A stretch of DNA of 64,000 nucleotides from Nitzschia sp. DOCU1. Taxonomy: Eukaryota; Bacillariophyta; Bacillariophyceae; Bacillariales; Bacillariaceae. Position 1 is the stretch's first letter, and each line of letters starts with the position of its first letter. The position numbers and the translations under genes were made by a program. Below, piece after piece: positions 52,058 through 63,991 of the stretch. The stretch spans positions 1,736,001 through 1,800,000 of the forward strand of contig OX595993.1 of NCBI GenBank assembly GCA_951394045.1, given 5' to 3'. Below the pieces are notes generated by a model. The model did not search any database, was not told where the DNA came from, and saw nothing but the letters and a program-made list of their open reading frames with translations.

Positions 52058-55000
52058 CTACCGGACCCGATCATCAGCCTGACCCCAGAGTTCCTTTACC
52101 GCGTCCAAGCGCTTCATCGTGAAATCATGGTCGTCCAAGTAACGATCAGAGTCCACCATACCATTGGTCACGATATCTTCCACCCGTTGCAAGAGTGCTT
52201 TCTCTTCGTCGCGGTTGTAAAACCTGCAGTGCACAGTAAAGAACGTGTGGCAACGGCACGAGCAGGTAAGGCAAAATTTACAATCGAGGCAAGCGTTTTG
52301 TCGCCTGCATCTGCATTTGTTATCGAATTTGTCCCCCGTATGGTTAATCGTGGGATCTGTGCTCTCTTTGTTTTGAGGATGCATTGCGATCGTGGTCATG
52401 TATTGCCCAGCTGTGTAACATTCGCGACAAATATTGAAGTCTTTTGACAACAGTTGTTCGCAGCCATCACAGTGATAGTACACATTTGACAGCTCTTTGC
52501 TGCATAGCTTACACATAAAGTCGCTAGCGCCAAATGGGTCGACTGCGGAGAACTCTTGGTTTTCATGTGTATCTGGGCGTGTCGCAAGGCTCAGGCGGTG
52601 GAGGTCCTTCGACTTCCCAGCGGCCTCGTCTTCTGCTGCCTTCATTGCTTCCTCGTGCTCCTTGACCACATACAGCAATCCCGGCAGGATACCGCGACAT
52701 ACTGCAATTCGCTCGCCATCGGCGTCTGCTGGGCGCTCACCCGGAACTTGATCATCGAACGGCCCTCTCGCCACATAATGTAGCTTGGGAGGAGCATAGC
52801 GTTGCGCCATGTTGAGAATGGACAACTCCGGGATGGCCAGGGATACTCTTTCGCGCTTCCGATTCAGAATCGCCGCCTCCAAGCAAGCCAGGACTTCTCG
52901 ATTGATTCCACTTGCCGTCCAACCACGGAAGAGCCAGTCCCATGCAATGCTCCAGCAAATCTGGTTCGATTTCATGTTCAAGTCTTCGACAAGGGTCTTC
53001 CGCAATTCATAATGACAATCGTCTTGGACAAGCTCGGCGATCGTCATCTTTCGAAACGCATGGAGTCTCCCCTTATTGATGTGCAATGTTTGTCCTGGTT
53101 TGAGAATTAGGACGCTGGGGCAGTACCTGTGCCAAATACAAGGAATTTTGAGCTGCAAAAGCTGAGCTAGCGAATCTAAAGCGAGCACACTTACCCCATG
53201 TCTTTGCACGCTTTGATTTGCTGCGTTGTAGGCCAATCGGGCTTGTCCCCGAGTCCATCTCCGTGTGGTTCAGAATACAGCCCGTCGAAGTAACGTTGCT
53301 CCGACTTGGTAGCCTGGGGGTTGCTCAGGAGCATCAGGGCATTCTTCTTGTGTCGCTCTGGCATGCGGCGCAACATGACAACTTCATTATAACCGCTGAG
53401 TACGTGATGAGCGGAGTCGACTGTACCGTGACCATCCTGGTGAAAACCCGTGAAACTAGGAGGCGGGGCGACATACACTGCACAGAAGCGGCTCGGCGAA
53501 TTGTGAGAACGCGAAAAGAATCACGCTCGGGTAAGCAACGGACACTCACGGTTTGGCCCCATAAAGGGACGAGCATCAGGATTGACGGTGTTCATCATAC
53601 AGAGACTTCCACCTGGCAAAATATTAGGAAATCGAAACGCCTTCTTGAAGTTTTTGTAGACTTCAGGCAAAAGTTTCTTGAGATCCAAATCAATCATATA
53701 GAGCGAAGACATTCCAACATCAAGCTTGTGATTAGTCTCTTCGTGATCCTTAAAGGAAAAATATCTCAAGGCCTCATTTGAAGTGTCGGCCAAAAATTTC
53801 TCACGCTGCTCAAGGTAGCCACAGTAGTCTGTCATTTTCATGGAGTAAACCTTGTCTTTTTCTTCAGTAGTTTCTTTTCCATCCTTCAATTTTTTGTCGA
53901 AGCGACGAAATCGATGAAAAAAGACTTGACGACAAGAAGCCGCGATGGAACTCATATTCCAGAGTTCCCGATCGATTACCTTCCTATCGAGGTAACCATC
54001 GGTTACAAGGGTAATATCAGCACGTTCCATGATCGTAAGAATGAATTTCTTGTCTTCGGGGTGAAACTCAAATGGGAGGTCCGGATTTTCTTGCTTGGTG
54101 AAGTCGCCAAGGTAAATCCGGTTTTCCTCATCCCATGTCCATACGCACTTCCCAGTATTGGGGGCATCTGGCTGACGGAGTGGTGGAGGAAGTGGCTTCA
54201 AATCTTCTTGTGACACCCCTTGAGTCTCAAGAGACGGCTCTGGTGGATTGTGATACAGGTGAGCTTCCTCTTCGACATAGGTTTCATTTGGATCAAACAC
54301 GACTTGGTAGGGCTTCGAAATCGGCTCGTCTTCTACAACACTGTTGATGGAAGATGACCGCCGTTTCTTCTTCGATCGCTTGGTACCAGGGTCCGAAGAC
54401 CCTCGTTTCTTCTTTCCTGTTTTCGCTGGCGTCCAAGGTTGGTGGTTTGACGCGATGCCCCCTTTTCGTTCGAGGTACGCTTCCCACTGCCGAGTGCAAC
54501 TTCCACGAAAAACATCATTGAGTTTCTTCATTACTTGAATATGCGCTCTCGTGGGTACCCGGGCGGCAACGAGATCCCATGCTGGAGATCTTGTATTTGT
54601 AGCGCCAAATTCCTCCATAGCTTCATAAAAGGCGTCATTTTCGTCGTCGGACCAAATTCCCGTCTTTGGCGTTTGAGGGATCGCCTTTTCTGTTGAACTG
54701 GACCGTGGAGCTACCAAGGGCCGTTGTTCCAACATGAACTCCTCCATTTCGCCTTCTATTTCTTGAACCACAACATCTTGAACACGAGACGCCTTGCAGG
54801 ATTCTCGAGGCGGTGGCTTGGTATCGTACTCCGACGGTTCCAGTGCTGCATCATCTTGCTGTTGTGCGGTCGGTGTTGCCGCCGGCAAGGGCGTATTTTC
54901 ATCCGTAGTATCTGTCTCAACCTCATTGATGCCGTTCGCAATAGTAGCGTGCGAGGGTTCTTCGAAAGTTGGCGGTGGACTTGGAGAGTCCTTCTCGACA

Positions 55001-56316
55001 CTCTTAGCGGCCGCGGGATCCAAACTCAGCTCTGGAGTAGAAACATCGTTGAAACAATCAAAAGTCCGTGGATCAGTCTCCTCAACATCAATAACACATG
55101 AACCCTTTCGCGTTTGGGTCGCCGCCTCGGATCCACTGAAACGACGCTGGCGAGAGCTGCGCGAAATTCCACAATTACCCTGATGATTCGATGCCTCGGT
55201 CTCGAAAGGGTTCTTAGGAGTCACGGGCTGTCCAGAGGAACGCCGTTTGGGACGCTCGTGCGTCTCCGTCCATCTCACCGGAGCGGCGGTAACACGCCTG
55301 GGCCTGGTTCCTCGCGAGGCTTCTGGAAGCGCCTGTTGACCACTGCTACTACTACGAGCAGTAGGCTCAGCAGCAGCGTCTTTGTTGAGCGTCGATGGTG
55401 AACTTTGCGTCTGTGATACATGCAGCGAGCGAGAAGCATCATGCATGATGCCATCATTCCCATGAACAGGCTGGATGGTGGAAGCAAGTTCAGCACTAGG
55501 CATGATACCACCCTTTTCATTTGCAGACTGCTTGAGCGACGATTCAGCATCATCTTCCGATGCCACGAGAATCTCGCTATCAGGATCGCATCTTCCACTT
55601 TCATTCTGACGGTTTGATGCCTCGGCCTCGGAAGGATCGTCCTTCATCTTTTGCTGTTGCACAGGAGCCCTAGAGTAAATGTCAATATGGTCAATTCTGC
55701 CGCTGCTGTTGTCGTCGGAGTGGCTGGTAGCATTCCGCGTGTCCACAGAGGCCACGGCAGGCTCAGCTGTGCTCTCTAGTTGTGCGTTGGCATCGCCAGA
55801 TGTTTGCAAAGTCCTCTGCTGCTTCCTAGCCTGATAGTTTTTATAGGCGTGTCTTCTTTTCCCATACAAGACGTTTTTGATTTGTATCTCCACTTGAGAC
55901 GGTGATCTAGGAGGAAGATCGCCCTTGCTTTTCTGTCGAGACTCTAGGAACCGCTTTCTTCCTTCCTGGATGAGAGTCTTACGATCCTTCGCAGACGTTT
56001 CGAGTTCCTCAAGGATACCATAAAGATCGTCAATTTCCTCCGTGGACCACTTGCCGAATCCGACAGGAGTAGGTGCCATATCATTGCTTGTCGCTGCAAC
56101 ATTATCACCGCTCGATGTCGATGACAAAGAAATGATTCCATTATTACCCGACGGCTTCAACGAGCAAGTCGGCGATTGCACAGCTGAAGGTCCAGCATCA
56201 CGACCCGCCGGTGCTGGTAAAAGATCCTCGGCAGGCACGGGATTCATCAAAGTGGGGGATTCGGATTCTTTCGGGCTCTTCGTACCGCGTTTATTTTGCT
56301 TTTTCTTCTGCCTCAT
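52058..56316 (-). CDS. JmjC-domain chromatin protein with SANT-like and ZZ-type fingers
   Basis: Exons 56316-53550, 53477-53195 and 53126-52058 (introns of 72 and 68 bp with GTGAGT and GTAAGT donors) give 1372 aa. The N-terminal two-thirds are Ser/Pro-rich and disordered, with three Myb/SANT-like helices (FGKWSTEEIDDLYGILEEL, GIWSDDENDAFYEAMEEFG, CVWTWDEENRIYLGDF). A JmjC core spans exons 1-3: FHQDGHGTV (iron-binding HxD), HVLSGYNEVVMLRRMP, and LKPGQTLHINKGRLHAF with the distal His. Then come a ZZ-like zinc region (CKLC...CDGC...CREC) and a second Cys cluster (CRCRRQNACLDCKFC). JmjC enzymes are Fe(II)/2-oxoglutarate hydroxylases that demethylate histones. Met10 of the open frame is the first ATG. 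Confidence 0.85.
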
Positions 56317-56783
56317 CTTGGATATGAGATTAATCCTTTTCAATCAATTCAATTTGTTATTCAGACGCCAAAGAGTGGCAATGACAATCCAAGAGTGATG
56401 TGAAGGATTCTCATCGTCGAGATTGTTTCGTTGGATAGCGTGCCGTGCGGGTTTCGTTCAATACGTACAGTACACTCCAGTACAGTTTTTACGCCGATGG
56501 CATTTTTCCTGGTCATTTTTCGGATTTTGAGGGGATAGATCTTATCTTTGACCAACTCGATCGTTGTCAGGTCGCCGGCCTGTTGCAAGCGCGCAAGCCC
56601 CCACGTGCTGTCGTGTCCAAGAAGTCGCACGAAAAATCCAAAGGAGCACTCGGCAGGCGCACAGACAAAAGATTTCCGAACCAGAATCACAGGAATCTTT
56701 CAACCGCCGAGATACGCGTCGTCCGCTATCTAATATAAGTGATCGATCAGAGACATACCTGTAAAACATTGCTGGATACCACA

Positions 56784-57851
56784 ATGGCAGTCACCGAAGA
56801 AGTAGACGACGAGGAGTTGACTCCGTTCCGTCATGTGGAACCCCGAATCGAAACTCTTTTGGACGGGTTCAACCCTGCCGTAGGCATTCCCCAAGAGGCG
56901 TTCATCAAAAGGCGAATGGCCGCTTTGGGAACGTTCGAAATAAATATTCTGGACGCTTTTGAAGCGAGGGAAGCGTTGCTAAAAAGTCTCGCAAAAGAAC
57001 AAGGTGATGAGTGGAAAGTAGGATTCCAAACGAAATGGGCCAGCTTGACACAGGAAGCTCCCAATCGCGCGGCTGCCTATCTTGCCAACGCGGCTTGCCT
57101 CACCGCAAAGGGTGTCGAGCAACAATACGGAGTGGAAAATCTGATTTGCGCCGTGGGGTTTGGAGACAGACCGGAAACCAAACATGTCAAGTGGCCAATA
57201 CTTCCTACCATGTTTCCTGAACTTAGTGCATGGCTATTGGCTCCTCCACAAAATAGAACTCAACATCTTTTCAGGGTCATGGATTGCGTTTGCCCTGGGG
57301 CAGACTTCAATGTCGATGGCATTGAAGCAGAGAGTCTCAGTATATTCTGGGACGAAGTTGAAACGGCATCCTTCCCAAATGATTCGAGTATCATATTGAC
57401 GATACATGGGAAACAAGTCAGAGCTCAGACGACAATGGTGGCCAGCCTTCGAATCTACTCTTGCGCCACCTTCTTATCGTCTCTACACACCCAGTTAACG
57501 AATCAAACAAAATGCTCGTGTTGTTTGAAAGAGGCAGACCAACTCAAAGTATGCTCACGGTGCCATTGCACATACTATTGTGGCCGCGAATGCCAGACGA
57601 AACATTTCCCGTCTCACAAACGAGAGTGCAAAGTTGTGTTGTCAGAGCTCTTGAAACGATACAGTAGCGACGGTATCCAGACAGATATTTTGTCCCTAAC
57701 TATGAGTTTAGAAGGGTTCCTGTTTCCGAAAATAAAAGCGAAATGGCTGAAACCCTTGGAAACCTATGCCGCAGCTGAAGGGAAAAGACTCTTGGAGACA
57801 AACCGAGCAGGTATCGGCCCAATACGAACATTCCGCCCCAATCTCACATGA
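56784..57851 (+). CDS. MYND-type zinc-finger protein (355 aa)
   Basis: The C-terminal third holds a MYND finger: Cys244/246/247, CSRC at 257-260, YYCGREC at 265-270, then H278 and C282. The preceding 230 residues are an alpha/beta region without a named domain (GVENLICAVGFGDRPETKHV; PTMFPELSAWLLAPPQN) and resemble the folded N-terminal part of MYND proteins of protists. The frame is open from GTG 56739; the first ATG is 56784 (ACAATGG). MYND fingers bind proline-rich partners. Function is unknown. It is divergent from the JmjC gene, with 467 bp between starts. Confidence 0.75.
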   Translation: MAVTEEVDDEELTPFRHVEPRIETLLDGFNPAVGIPQEAFIKRRMAALGTFEINILDAFEAREALLKSLAKEQGDEWKVGFQTKWASLTQEAPNRAAAYLANAACLTAKGVEQQYGVENLICAVGFGDRPETKHVKWPILPTMFPELSAWLLAPPQNRTQHLFRVMDCVCPGADFNVDGIEAESLSIFWDEVETASFPNDSSIILTIHGKQVRAQTTMVASLRIYSCATFLSSLHTQLTNQTKCSCCLKEADQLKVCSRCHCTYYCGRECQTKHFPSHKRECKVVLSELLKRYSSDGIQTDILSLTMSLEGFLFPKIKAKWLKPLETYAAAEGKRLLETNRAGIGPIRTFRPNLT

Positions 57852-59616
57852 TACCTTTTCTAGCAGGAAAGAGGAACGAGCACGAGTCAATATGGGTGGA
57901 GGCTTTTGTCAAGTGCCATCAGGCTTGCATTGAGTTCGACGCGGTCGTCTTTGTCGGTTCGGAACTGATTGATGACCACTCGAACGCGTTCCATGTCAGT
58001 ATTTTTAGAAGACAAGGATAGTTCTAGAAGAAGGAAATAATACATTTATGCAAAGATAATTTTGCTTTCTTGGTCTTGCTTGTTAGTCTTTAATGGCACC
58101 ACTCACTGCTGTTCTTGCCTTTTTCACCACGCCGCTAGCACTGCTACTACAGAGCAAGAACCAACAACTCTTCATTCTTCGAAAGTATTACCTCATGGTA
58201 CAATATATTTATAACAAGTTAAATCTGCAATCCAAGTAGATGTATCTCTCCTGAGCAGACAGTAGCTACTACAGTCGATATCGTGAAAATAGTCGCAAAA
58301 TACTCCACACAAAATTCCACACACAATCCCGCGTGTAACCAACGATCGTCTATGTCGGAAGCGTTCGCATTGGTCGTTCAAGCCAGTCGAACGACGTTGC
58401 CACTAAAAGCGAGGAGTCGGCGCAAAATTGAGTGTTGATCAACTGGATGGCCAACTACATACCGTTCTCTAGCTATCTACTGTAGCTATTTTCTGACAGG
58501 TATAGTACTGTTCACTCTATTCTGTACACGATAGTAAAGTACTTTGTTGTACATTCTTGCTCCTGATAAAGTTGAATGGGCGACACGAGAGCAGCTGACA
58601 ATGAAAGAAGAGCTCTATTCATCAAGTCTCTGCTGCTAAAGCGCCGCTTTAACTCTAAATTTTAGTACCTAGTAGTGCGATAGATTCTACTAGTAGTTTG
58701 CAAAGTCTACAATTTCTTTTTCGTTCTAGCTGCCAACCGTTTGTTGTCTTTCTTATTGGATGGCAGCAAGAAGGACAGCAGTACTATACTCCTTGTTACA
58801 GCCACATTACCAGCCAGCAATATTTATGACTGCTCGGGCCGTGGTTTCCTCGATAGGGCTTGGCATTCTCCAATAAATATTGCACGTTTCTTCTTGTCTG
58901 GATCTTCCTTTTTGTGTTTTTTCTTTGGGTCACAACAATCATTGGCACCACCGCAGTCAAACCGGCCAAGGCACTCAGCTGACTGGTGCCCTTTCTTCTT
59001 GGCAATTTGTTCTTGATCCATCTGTGGTTTGGGGGGTCAACTCCATTTGTGGGACCATTGTCGTTGTCAGATGAGTCATCGTAATCATCGTTTCTCCCAG
59101 CGGCAGCGGGTTGATTGTTGCTGCAATTGTTCAGCCCAAAGCACCCGTTTGGGGCGGGGGGCGCCTTCCAGCAACTCGTTCAGTGCAAACCCAAAACCTG
59201 TTGACTTGCAAGGCGTACAATCAAATCATGCCAATGGGTCCATTCGCTTTGCTGTGCAAGTCTCCAGGTTTGCAGTCCGCATTGGCACATGGGCCGGATG
59301 CATTGGTGTTGTCATGTTTGTTGTTGTGTTTTGTCATTCTCAAACACACGTGTGCGGAGAGAGGAATTTGTGAAATACCGTATGACATCAGCGCGAGTTG
59401 ACTACTTTGAATGGAATAATTGACCCGAAAATTCCACAGTTTTGGTCCACTCCCGGGTGGAATCGCCACGTCAACACCATAAAAATTCCACAAACTCCCA
59501 CAACGGTATTGCAAACAAACAGTAAACTAGTTTTAATGGCTATCGCAGTACTCCCCATATAGGGCTAGCAGTAGACTCACCCGGGCGGCCGGAGCGACCC
59601 TAATAGGAGAAGGAGA
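57852..59616. other. 1.8-kb gap; possible unresolved Cys-rich minus-strand exons
   Basis: No gene can be supported. On the minus strand three short, differently framed stretches share a C-x3-[ND]C-like pattern (GPCANADCKPGD near 59280, GCFGLNNCSNNQ near 59140, ECLGRFDCGGAND near 58960), suggesting a small-exon gene or relic with Cys repeats, which I could not splice. Microrepeat-rich, AT-rich DNA (GTAGCTACT, CTAGTAG) fills 58250-58750. Confidence 0.3.
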
Positions 59617-60054
59617 CTATCCTGGATGATCTGGCCACAGGTCAGATAGTTTACGTTGCACAGTTCGAGAAGATGAAGTGGGATGCCGTTTGCGTGGACG
59701 TGTAGTATAGCGAAGTGGGCGAGGAGAGTGAGTGGGTAGGACTGAGAAGTATGCTGATAATCGAGTGGGCTTGGTCTTGGATAAGGGAGTGGATGTTCGG
59801 GTGGCCATAGCAGCGCGACGGGCATGTCGGGACCGACGGATAGGCGAGGGAAGCGGCATCGTCTGAAAAAGAGTCGTTATGGCAGGAGTTGTACGACGGA
59901 CCTCGGTCTCTGCTGCGCGGACACTGTAACGGATGAGCGGACCGTTGATATTCAACCAATTTTTGATCGTTCGAGTGGGCATCTCCAGGTGTGTAGCAAC
60001 ATCGGCATAGAAGCACGCTCGATCCTCGGACTGGGCCCTATCCCGAAGAGCGTA
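59617..60054 (-). pseudogene. C-terminal module of the retrotransposon, out of frame
   Basis: Immediately downstream of the RNase H frame, another frame reads QLYALRDRAQSEDRACFYAD, then HLEMPTRTIKNWLNINGPL, a short helix-turn-helix-like motif, then a basic Ser/Pro-rich tail to TAG at 59617. LAQLEN/QLYALRD would be continuous with a small indel, so I regard this as the frameshifted end of the same polyprotein. Confidence 0.55.
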
Positions 60055-60062
60055 GAGTTGGT

Positions 60063-62522
60063 TTAATTCTCCAGTTGTGCGAGTTCTGCACGGGCTGCAG
60101 TAGCACGATCATGCCCATGGCGGGCGTCGCATCGCAATTTCCAGAGTTCGTGCACTTTCTCAAAAATAACGCTGATGATGGAACTGAATAGATTGGTAGA
60201 TCGCTGGGACGGGGAAGCTTGATTCCTGCAGTTATATGCATCTTGGATTTCCTGCCAATCGCGTACAAATTTACCCCAAATGAGATGATCCCAGCCAATG
60301 TAGGTTTGCGCTCTGATCAAGGCGTGATACTCGAGTGGGACATCACTCCAGGTAAGCGTGTCGATCGTGTCATTAAAATAGGCGTGGACTCCCCGGCGTA
60401 GAATGTGGAAAAGATTCGGGTCGAGTTGTTGGCGGAACCGATGATCCAGAAAGAGGAGAAAGTCTTTACGCCAGAGGGCGCGTAGACAGTCAGGACACTG
60501 GAAGATGTGGTCGTCTGTTTCATCCAGTTGATGACAACTAGGACAGCGGTCATCATACTTCTGATCGCGGCGGTGGAGGCGGCTACCTGTGGGAAGTTGA
60601 TTGAAAGATAATTTGGTAAGGAATTTTCGCTTGGATTTCTGACGTTTAGCACCTTGACTGAAAGCATCCCAATCTACAGTGTCGAAGCACTCCTCGGTCC
60701 AACTGAACCGTTCGTTGTAATATGTGCGTAGTGCTGGCAGTGCTGCGCGGGTCCGGATGGTTGTCTCAAGGCGACGGGTGACGGTGTAACCGCCCAGATT
60801 TATCTGAGCTCGAGACGCAGGATCGAAGGGAACTCGCGGAAATGGAGTGCCCAACAATTCTAGCGCCTCACTGCTCAAAGCATCAGCTTCAATGTTCAGT
60901 TGGACGGCGAAAGGGAGTGCAGAAACGGAGGAGCCCTTGTCTTGGTGACCATGGATGTGATGAATGGAAGGTGGATCTGGATAAGCTTGCATCAACTTGT
61001 AGTTGGCCACGATGAGGTCCCATTCTGAATGCAGCGTGGTGGACCCAAGGGCCGTGGGGTAGCTGCGCACAAATTGCTGTTTCTTGATAAATCCTTGGTT
61101 GTCGCTGTAGAATTGTAAACAGCCCGGTGGAAGTGGCTTGTGCAGGAATCGAAAACACAACTGTAGAAACCAATGAGCAGCCTTCCCGCCATAGTTTTCC
61201 GCGCAATACGATTTAGGATCGAACCCAAAAGTGATGCCTTTTCCGCAGGCCAAACGCTCTTCCATCGAGATTCTGCCGATGACCCAACCAAAGCTCCCAT
61301 ATTCCTTTGCTGCCCCACCATCGGTGACCATCGCAATGTCCGAAAGATCCGATATCGTTGCGACCATCAAATAAACGTCCCCCGAAGGAAACTCCCACAT
61401 TTGGAGTATGGCCGAAATATGTTCAGGTTGAGAGTCTATGAATTCCTGAAGAGTAGCATAGATTGTAGTAGAAAGAGGTCGCGGTAGAACTCCGTGGAAG
61501 TTCAAAGGAATGCGCAGGCCATCAACAATAGACTCACACGGGACAGGGATGCCATCTGGGCAGGTGGATTCAGTGCAGATAGACAGGGGAGCAAATACGT
61601 GAGTACGAACCGGAGGATGAACTTCGTAGCGATAGCCACTCCATACGTAAAGAGCATCCATATCGGGGGAATATAATGTTTTCCAAGTACGTCGTAGCGT
61701 GGGATTCGGGCCGGTCCACCGTCCGAGGGGTGTGCGCAAGGTACCGTCAGAGTTGGTCAAGAGACGAAGGAGGCGACGCCATTTCACCCAGTGTGGTTCC
61801 ATCGGCCGATCCTGTCGTGGTTGTAGGAGACGTGATATACTCTGTTCCATATTCAATTCTCCAGAATAGATTGCGGGCTGGATGTAGCGGCCATCCACTG
61901 TGGCGATGTCTGAAACAGTCAATACTTCCAAGTACAGGCGACAGGCATTGACGATCCGAATTTCATCCGCATCAAAAGCGCCAGAGGTAAGTAGGATATC
62001 CATAAGATAGGTGTCATGCTCCCTTTGAAGCGGTTGGATAGTGATGCCAGCAATAACTATCTGGCCATCGATGGATGCCAGGAATTGACGCAGCGACTTG
62101 ATCCAGAAGCCGTCCAGGTGTGGTAATGATTGGTCGGGGTATTCCAGCAAGGGTGTGCTCGTGCCGGCGGCGAACTGTAGACAATCAATGGTAATGATGG
62201 CGAGAGAACCGGCTTGACTGTTGGGAGTTCTAAGATTTCGGAGGAGCAGGCGGATTTGCTCCACTCCTTGTTCCACTTTGAGATTGCGGAGATCCAGTCC
62301 ACAAAATCGACTCGGGCCGAAGACGACTGCTCGGGGAAATTTACTCGTGTAATTCATCTTTTGTAGCGTCACTGAGACCATTTTTCGTTGCAGGGCGTCG
62401 AGTTGTGCGTCTGTCAGATGAGAAACACCAAGTGAATAGCCAATGCTTGGGAGGAAGAAATTTGATAAAACGTCCATGCCTCGCCGGGCCGCACATAGCT
62501 GGAAGCAAGTAGTCGAGCGCAC
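60063..62522 (-). CDS. RNase H and zinc-knuckle part of the retrotransposon
   Basis: 819 codons in a different frame from the RT part. It starts with the end of the RT thumb (HLTDAQLDALQRKMVSVTLQ). An RNase H domain follows with all acidic catalytic residues: VTDGGAAKEYGSFGWVIG, AENYGGKAAHWFL (Glu), FYSDNQGF and NIEADALSSEAL (Asp). CPSCHQLDETDDHIFQC is a C-x2-C-x8-H-x4-C zf-RVT-type finger. A charged helical region follows. The frame ends LAQLEN at 60063, and the adjacent frame continues with QLYALRDRAQ, a second frameshift. Confidence 0.85.
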   Translation of the reverse strand: MRSTTCFQLCAARRGMDVLSNFFLPSIGYSLGVSHLTDAQLDALQRKMVSVTLQKMNYTSKFPRAVVFGPSRFCGLDLRNLKVEQGVEQIRLLLRNLRTPNSQAGSLAIITIDCLQFAAGTSTPLLEYPDQSLPHLDGFWIKSLRQFLASIDGQIVIAGITIQPLQREHDTYLMDILLTSGAFDADEIRIVNACRLYLEVLTVSDIATVDGRYIQPAIYSGELNMEQSISRLLQPRQDRPMEPHWVKWRRLLRLLTNSDGTLRTPLGRWTGPNPTLRRTWKTLYSPDMDALYVWSGYRYEVHPPVRTHVFAPLSICTESTCPDGIPVPCESIVDGLRIPLNFHGVLPRPLSTTIYATLQEFIDSQPEHISAILQMWEFPSGDVYLMVATISDLSDIAMVTDGGAAKEYGSFGWVIGRISMEERLACGKGITFGFDPKSYCAENYGGKAAHWFLQLCFRFLHKPLPPGCLQFYSDNQGFIKKQQFVRSYPTALGSTTLHSEWDLIVANYKLMQAYPDPPSIHHIHGHQDKGSSVSALPFAVQLNIEADALSSEALELLGTPFPRVPFDPASRAQINLGGYTVTRRLETTIRTRAALPALRTYYNERFSWTEECFDTVDWDAFSQGAKRQKSKRKFLTKLSFNQLPTGSRLHRRDQKYDDRCPSCHQLDETDDHIFQCPDCLRALWRKDFLLFLDHRFRQQLDPNLFHILRRGVHAYFNDTIDTLTWSDVPLEYHALIRAQTYIGWDHLIWGKFVRDWQEIQDAYNCRNQASPSQRSTNLFSSIISVIFEKVHELWKLRCDARHGHDRATAARAELAQLEN

Positions 62523-63991
62523 TTTGTGGCCTTGGCAAGGAGAGTGCGAAAATGGGCCCGTTGATTTTCCACTGGAGCTTGTTGGCTACCCAGAATTTTG
62601 TGCGCCTGAGTTGACGACAGTTGCTCGATAAGAGTTGCATTTCCTTGTGAATCATGGAGGGCCAAGCGCGGTCCGAATTGCCCGGGCTTCAAGACTGGTG
62701 CCCCTTTTGTCGAAAACTGTACCCACAAGAAATGGTAATAACACTTCGATAATTCTAGATCTCCTCCACTTGCGTAAAGAATATCCCGCCAGAGTTGAGC
62801 ATCATGCTGTGCTCGGTTAACCATCTCATCCATGGTGCTATGACGATCCCCCGTGGTTTGACTATTGTTGTCGTCTACGAATCCCACCATGCCCAATTTC
62901 AAGACATTAGACTGATCCGGGTTCTGATAGATTGCCCCATGGCATTGCTGATCGAATATATCAAAATATGTGGAGCCACTAAGAGCCCAGGCTGGTGGCG
63001 ACGAGGTACTCCCTTGTCCGTTACCGAAAACAGGATGATCCACAGAGTTCTGGTAAGATTGCGTAGACACGCCCAGCATGGTCTTGATAAAATACTGTGC
63101 CGACTGGAGGAAATTCCCTTGAACTTCCGCCACGGTTGCTTGAAGGCCAAAGGATCGGGCGATTAGCACGGTGATGTGGGACAGCATTCGGTCATAACAG
63201 GATGTCGCGTCGTTATTGAATTTCAAATGGGGAAAACGTGTGGCCATCACGTAATCGTACTGTAGTATCTCGATCAAAATTGGATCTAGGGCTTGGCGAC
63301 CCGGCCGGGAACCGTAGCAGCCTGGGTTTAACAAATGTTTGCCTTCAGCGTGGTGCAGCAGATCCCGGAATTTAATACCGAAGAATGCATTAAGCGTAGC
63401 CTCATACAGATGGATAACCCGCAAACGATGGAGGTATGGATTCCCTGGTTCTTTCTCCAGCATAGCAGTAACCACTGTCTTCCAAAGATCAAAGCAGTAT
63501 CCCGTTTTCTCTGCATATTTCAAGGAGGAAAAGTGTGTCTCCCAAATCGCACGGCGCGCATCGAGAAAGGATTCAAATTGTGTCGAGTCCGCCGTAGGGT
63601 TGAGACCGGATGGTCTGAACAATGCGTGATAGTGGCTGAGATGTCTGCCTGATGGCGAGGTGGTAGTCCTTTCATCCCACAGTCTGAATTTCTTCACCAG
63701 ATCTGCTAACTCTAACAGATGTTCACGTTCAGGAGTTCGTCTTTTGCAGGCACGTAGGATATTCTGGGCTTGTTTGTCGTCCGTCAACGTTGAGACATCG
63801 AAAGTTCCGTCCAAGATCGCGTTGGCAGTGGGAGTCTGAGCCCCCCAGCCAATAGCTTCCACTACCTTAGGTTGCGCCAGGGGAGTGTTGCGTGCTTGAC
63901 CAAAATGTTCGAGATTCCGTTTCAATAGCGTGGCTTCGATTTCAGCCGGGTCTTGTAAGATCTTCCACTGAGATGGGTCGTTGCGAGGCAC
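62414..63991 (-). CDS. Reverse transcriptase part of the retrotransposon (5' partial)
   Basis: 525 codons, open at the window edge. RT motifs are in order: FRDLLHHAEGKHLLNPGCYG then SRPGRQALDP; motif A with NNDATSCYDRM (catalytic Asp, then the Asp of the DR pair); motif B with GNGQGSTSSPPAWAL; and motif C with FVDDN (the FxDD catalytic pair). The frame is lost at QISSSQALAIHLVFLI, while the neighbouring frame continues with FLPSIGYSLGVSHLTDAQLD. Confidence 0.85.
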   Translation of the reverse strand: MPRNDPSQWKILQDPAEIEATLLKRNLEHFGQARNTPLAQPKVVEAIGWGAQTPTANAILDGTFDVSTLTDDKQAQNILRACKRRTPEREHLLELADLVKKFRLWDERTTTSPSGRHLSHYHALFRPSGLNPTADSTQFESFLDARRAIWETHFSSLKYAEKTGYCFDLWKTVVTAMLEKEPGNPYLHRLRVIHLYEATLNAFFGIKFRDLLHHAEGKHLLNPGCYGSRPGRQALDPILIEILQYDYVMATRFPHLKFNNDATSCYDRMLSHITVLIARSFGLQATVAEVQGNFLQSAQYFIKTMLGVSTQSYQNSVDHPVFGNGQGSTSSPPAWALSGSTYFDIFDQQCHGAIYQNPDQSNVLKLGMVGFVDDNNSQTTGDRHSTMDEMVNRAQHDAQLWRDILYASGGDLELSKCYYHFLWVQFSTKGAPVLKPGQFGPRLALHDSQGNATLIEQLSSTQAHKILGSQQAPVENQRAHFRTLLAKATKCARLLASSYVRPGEAWTFYQISSSQALAIHLVFLI

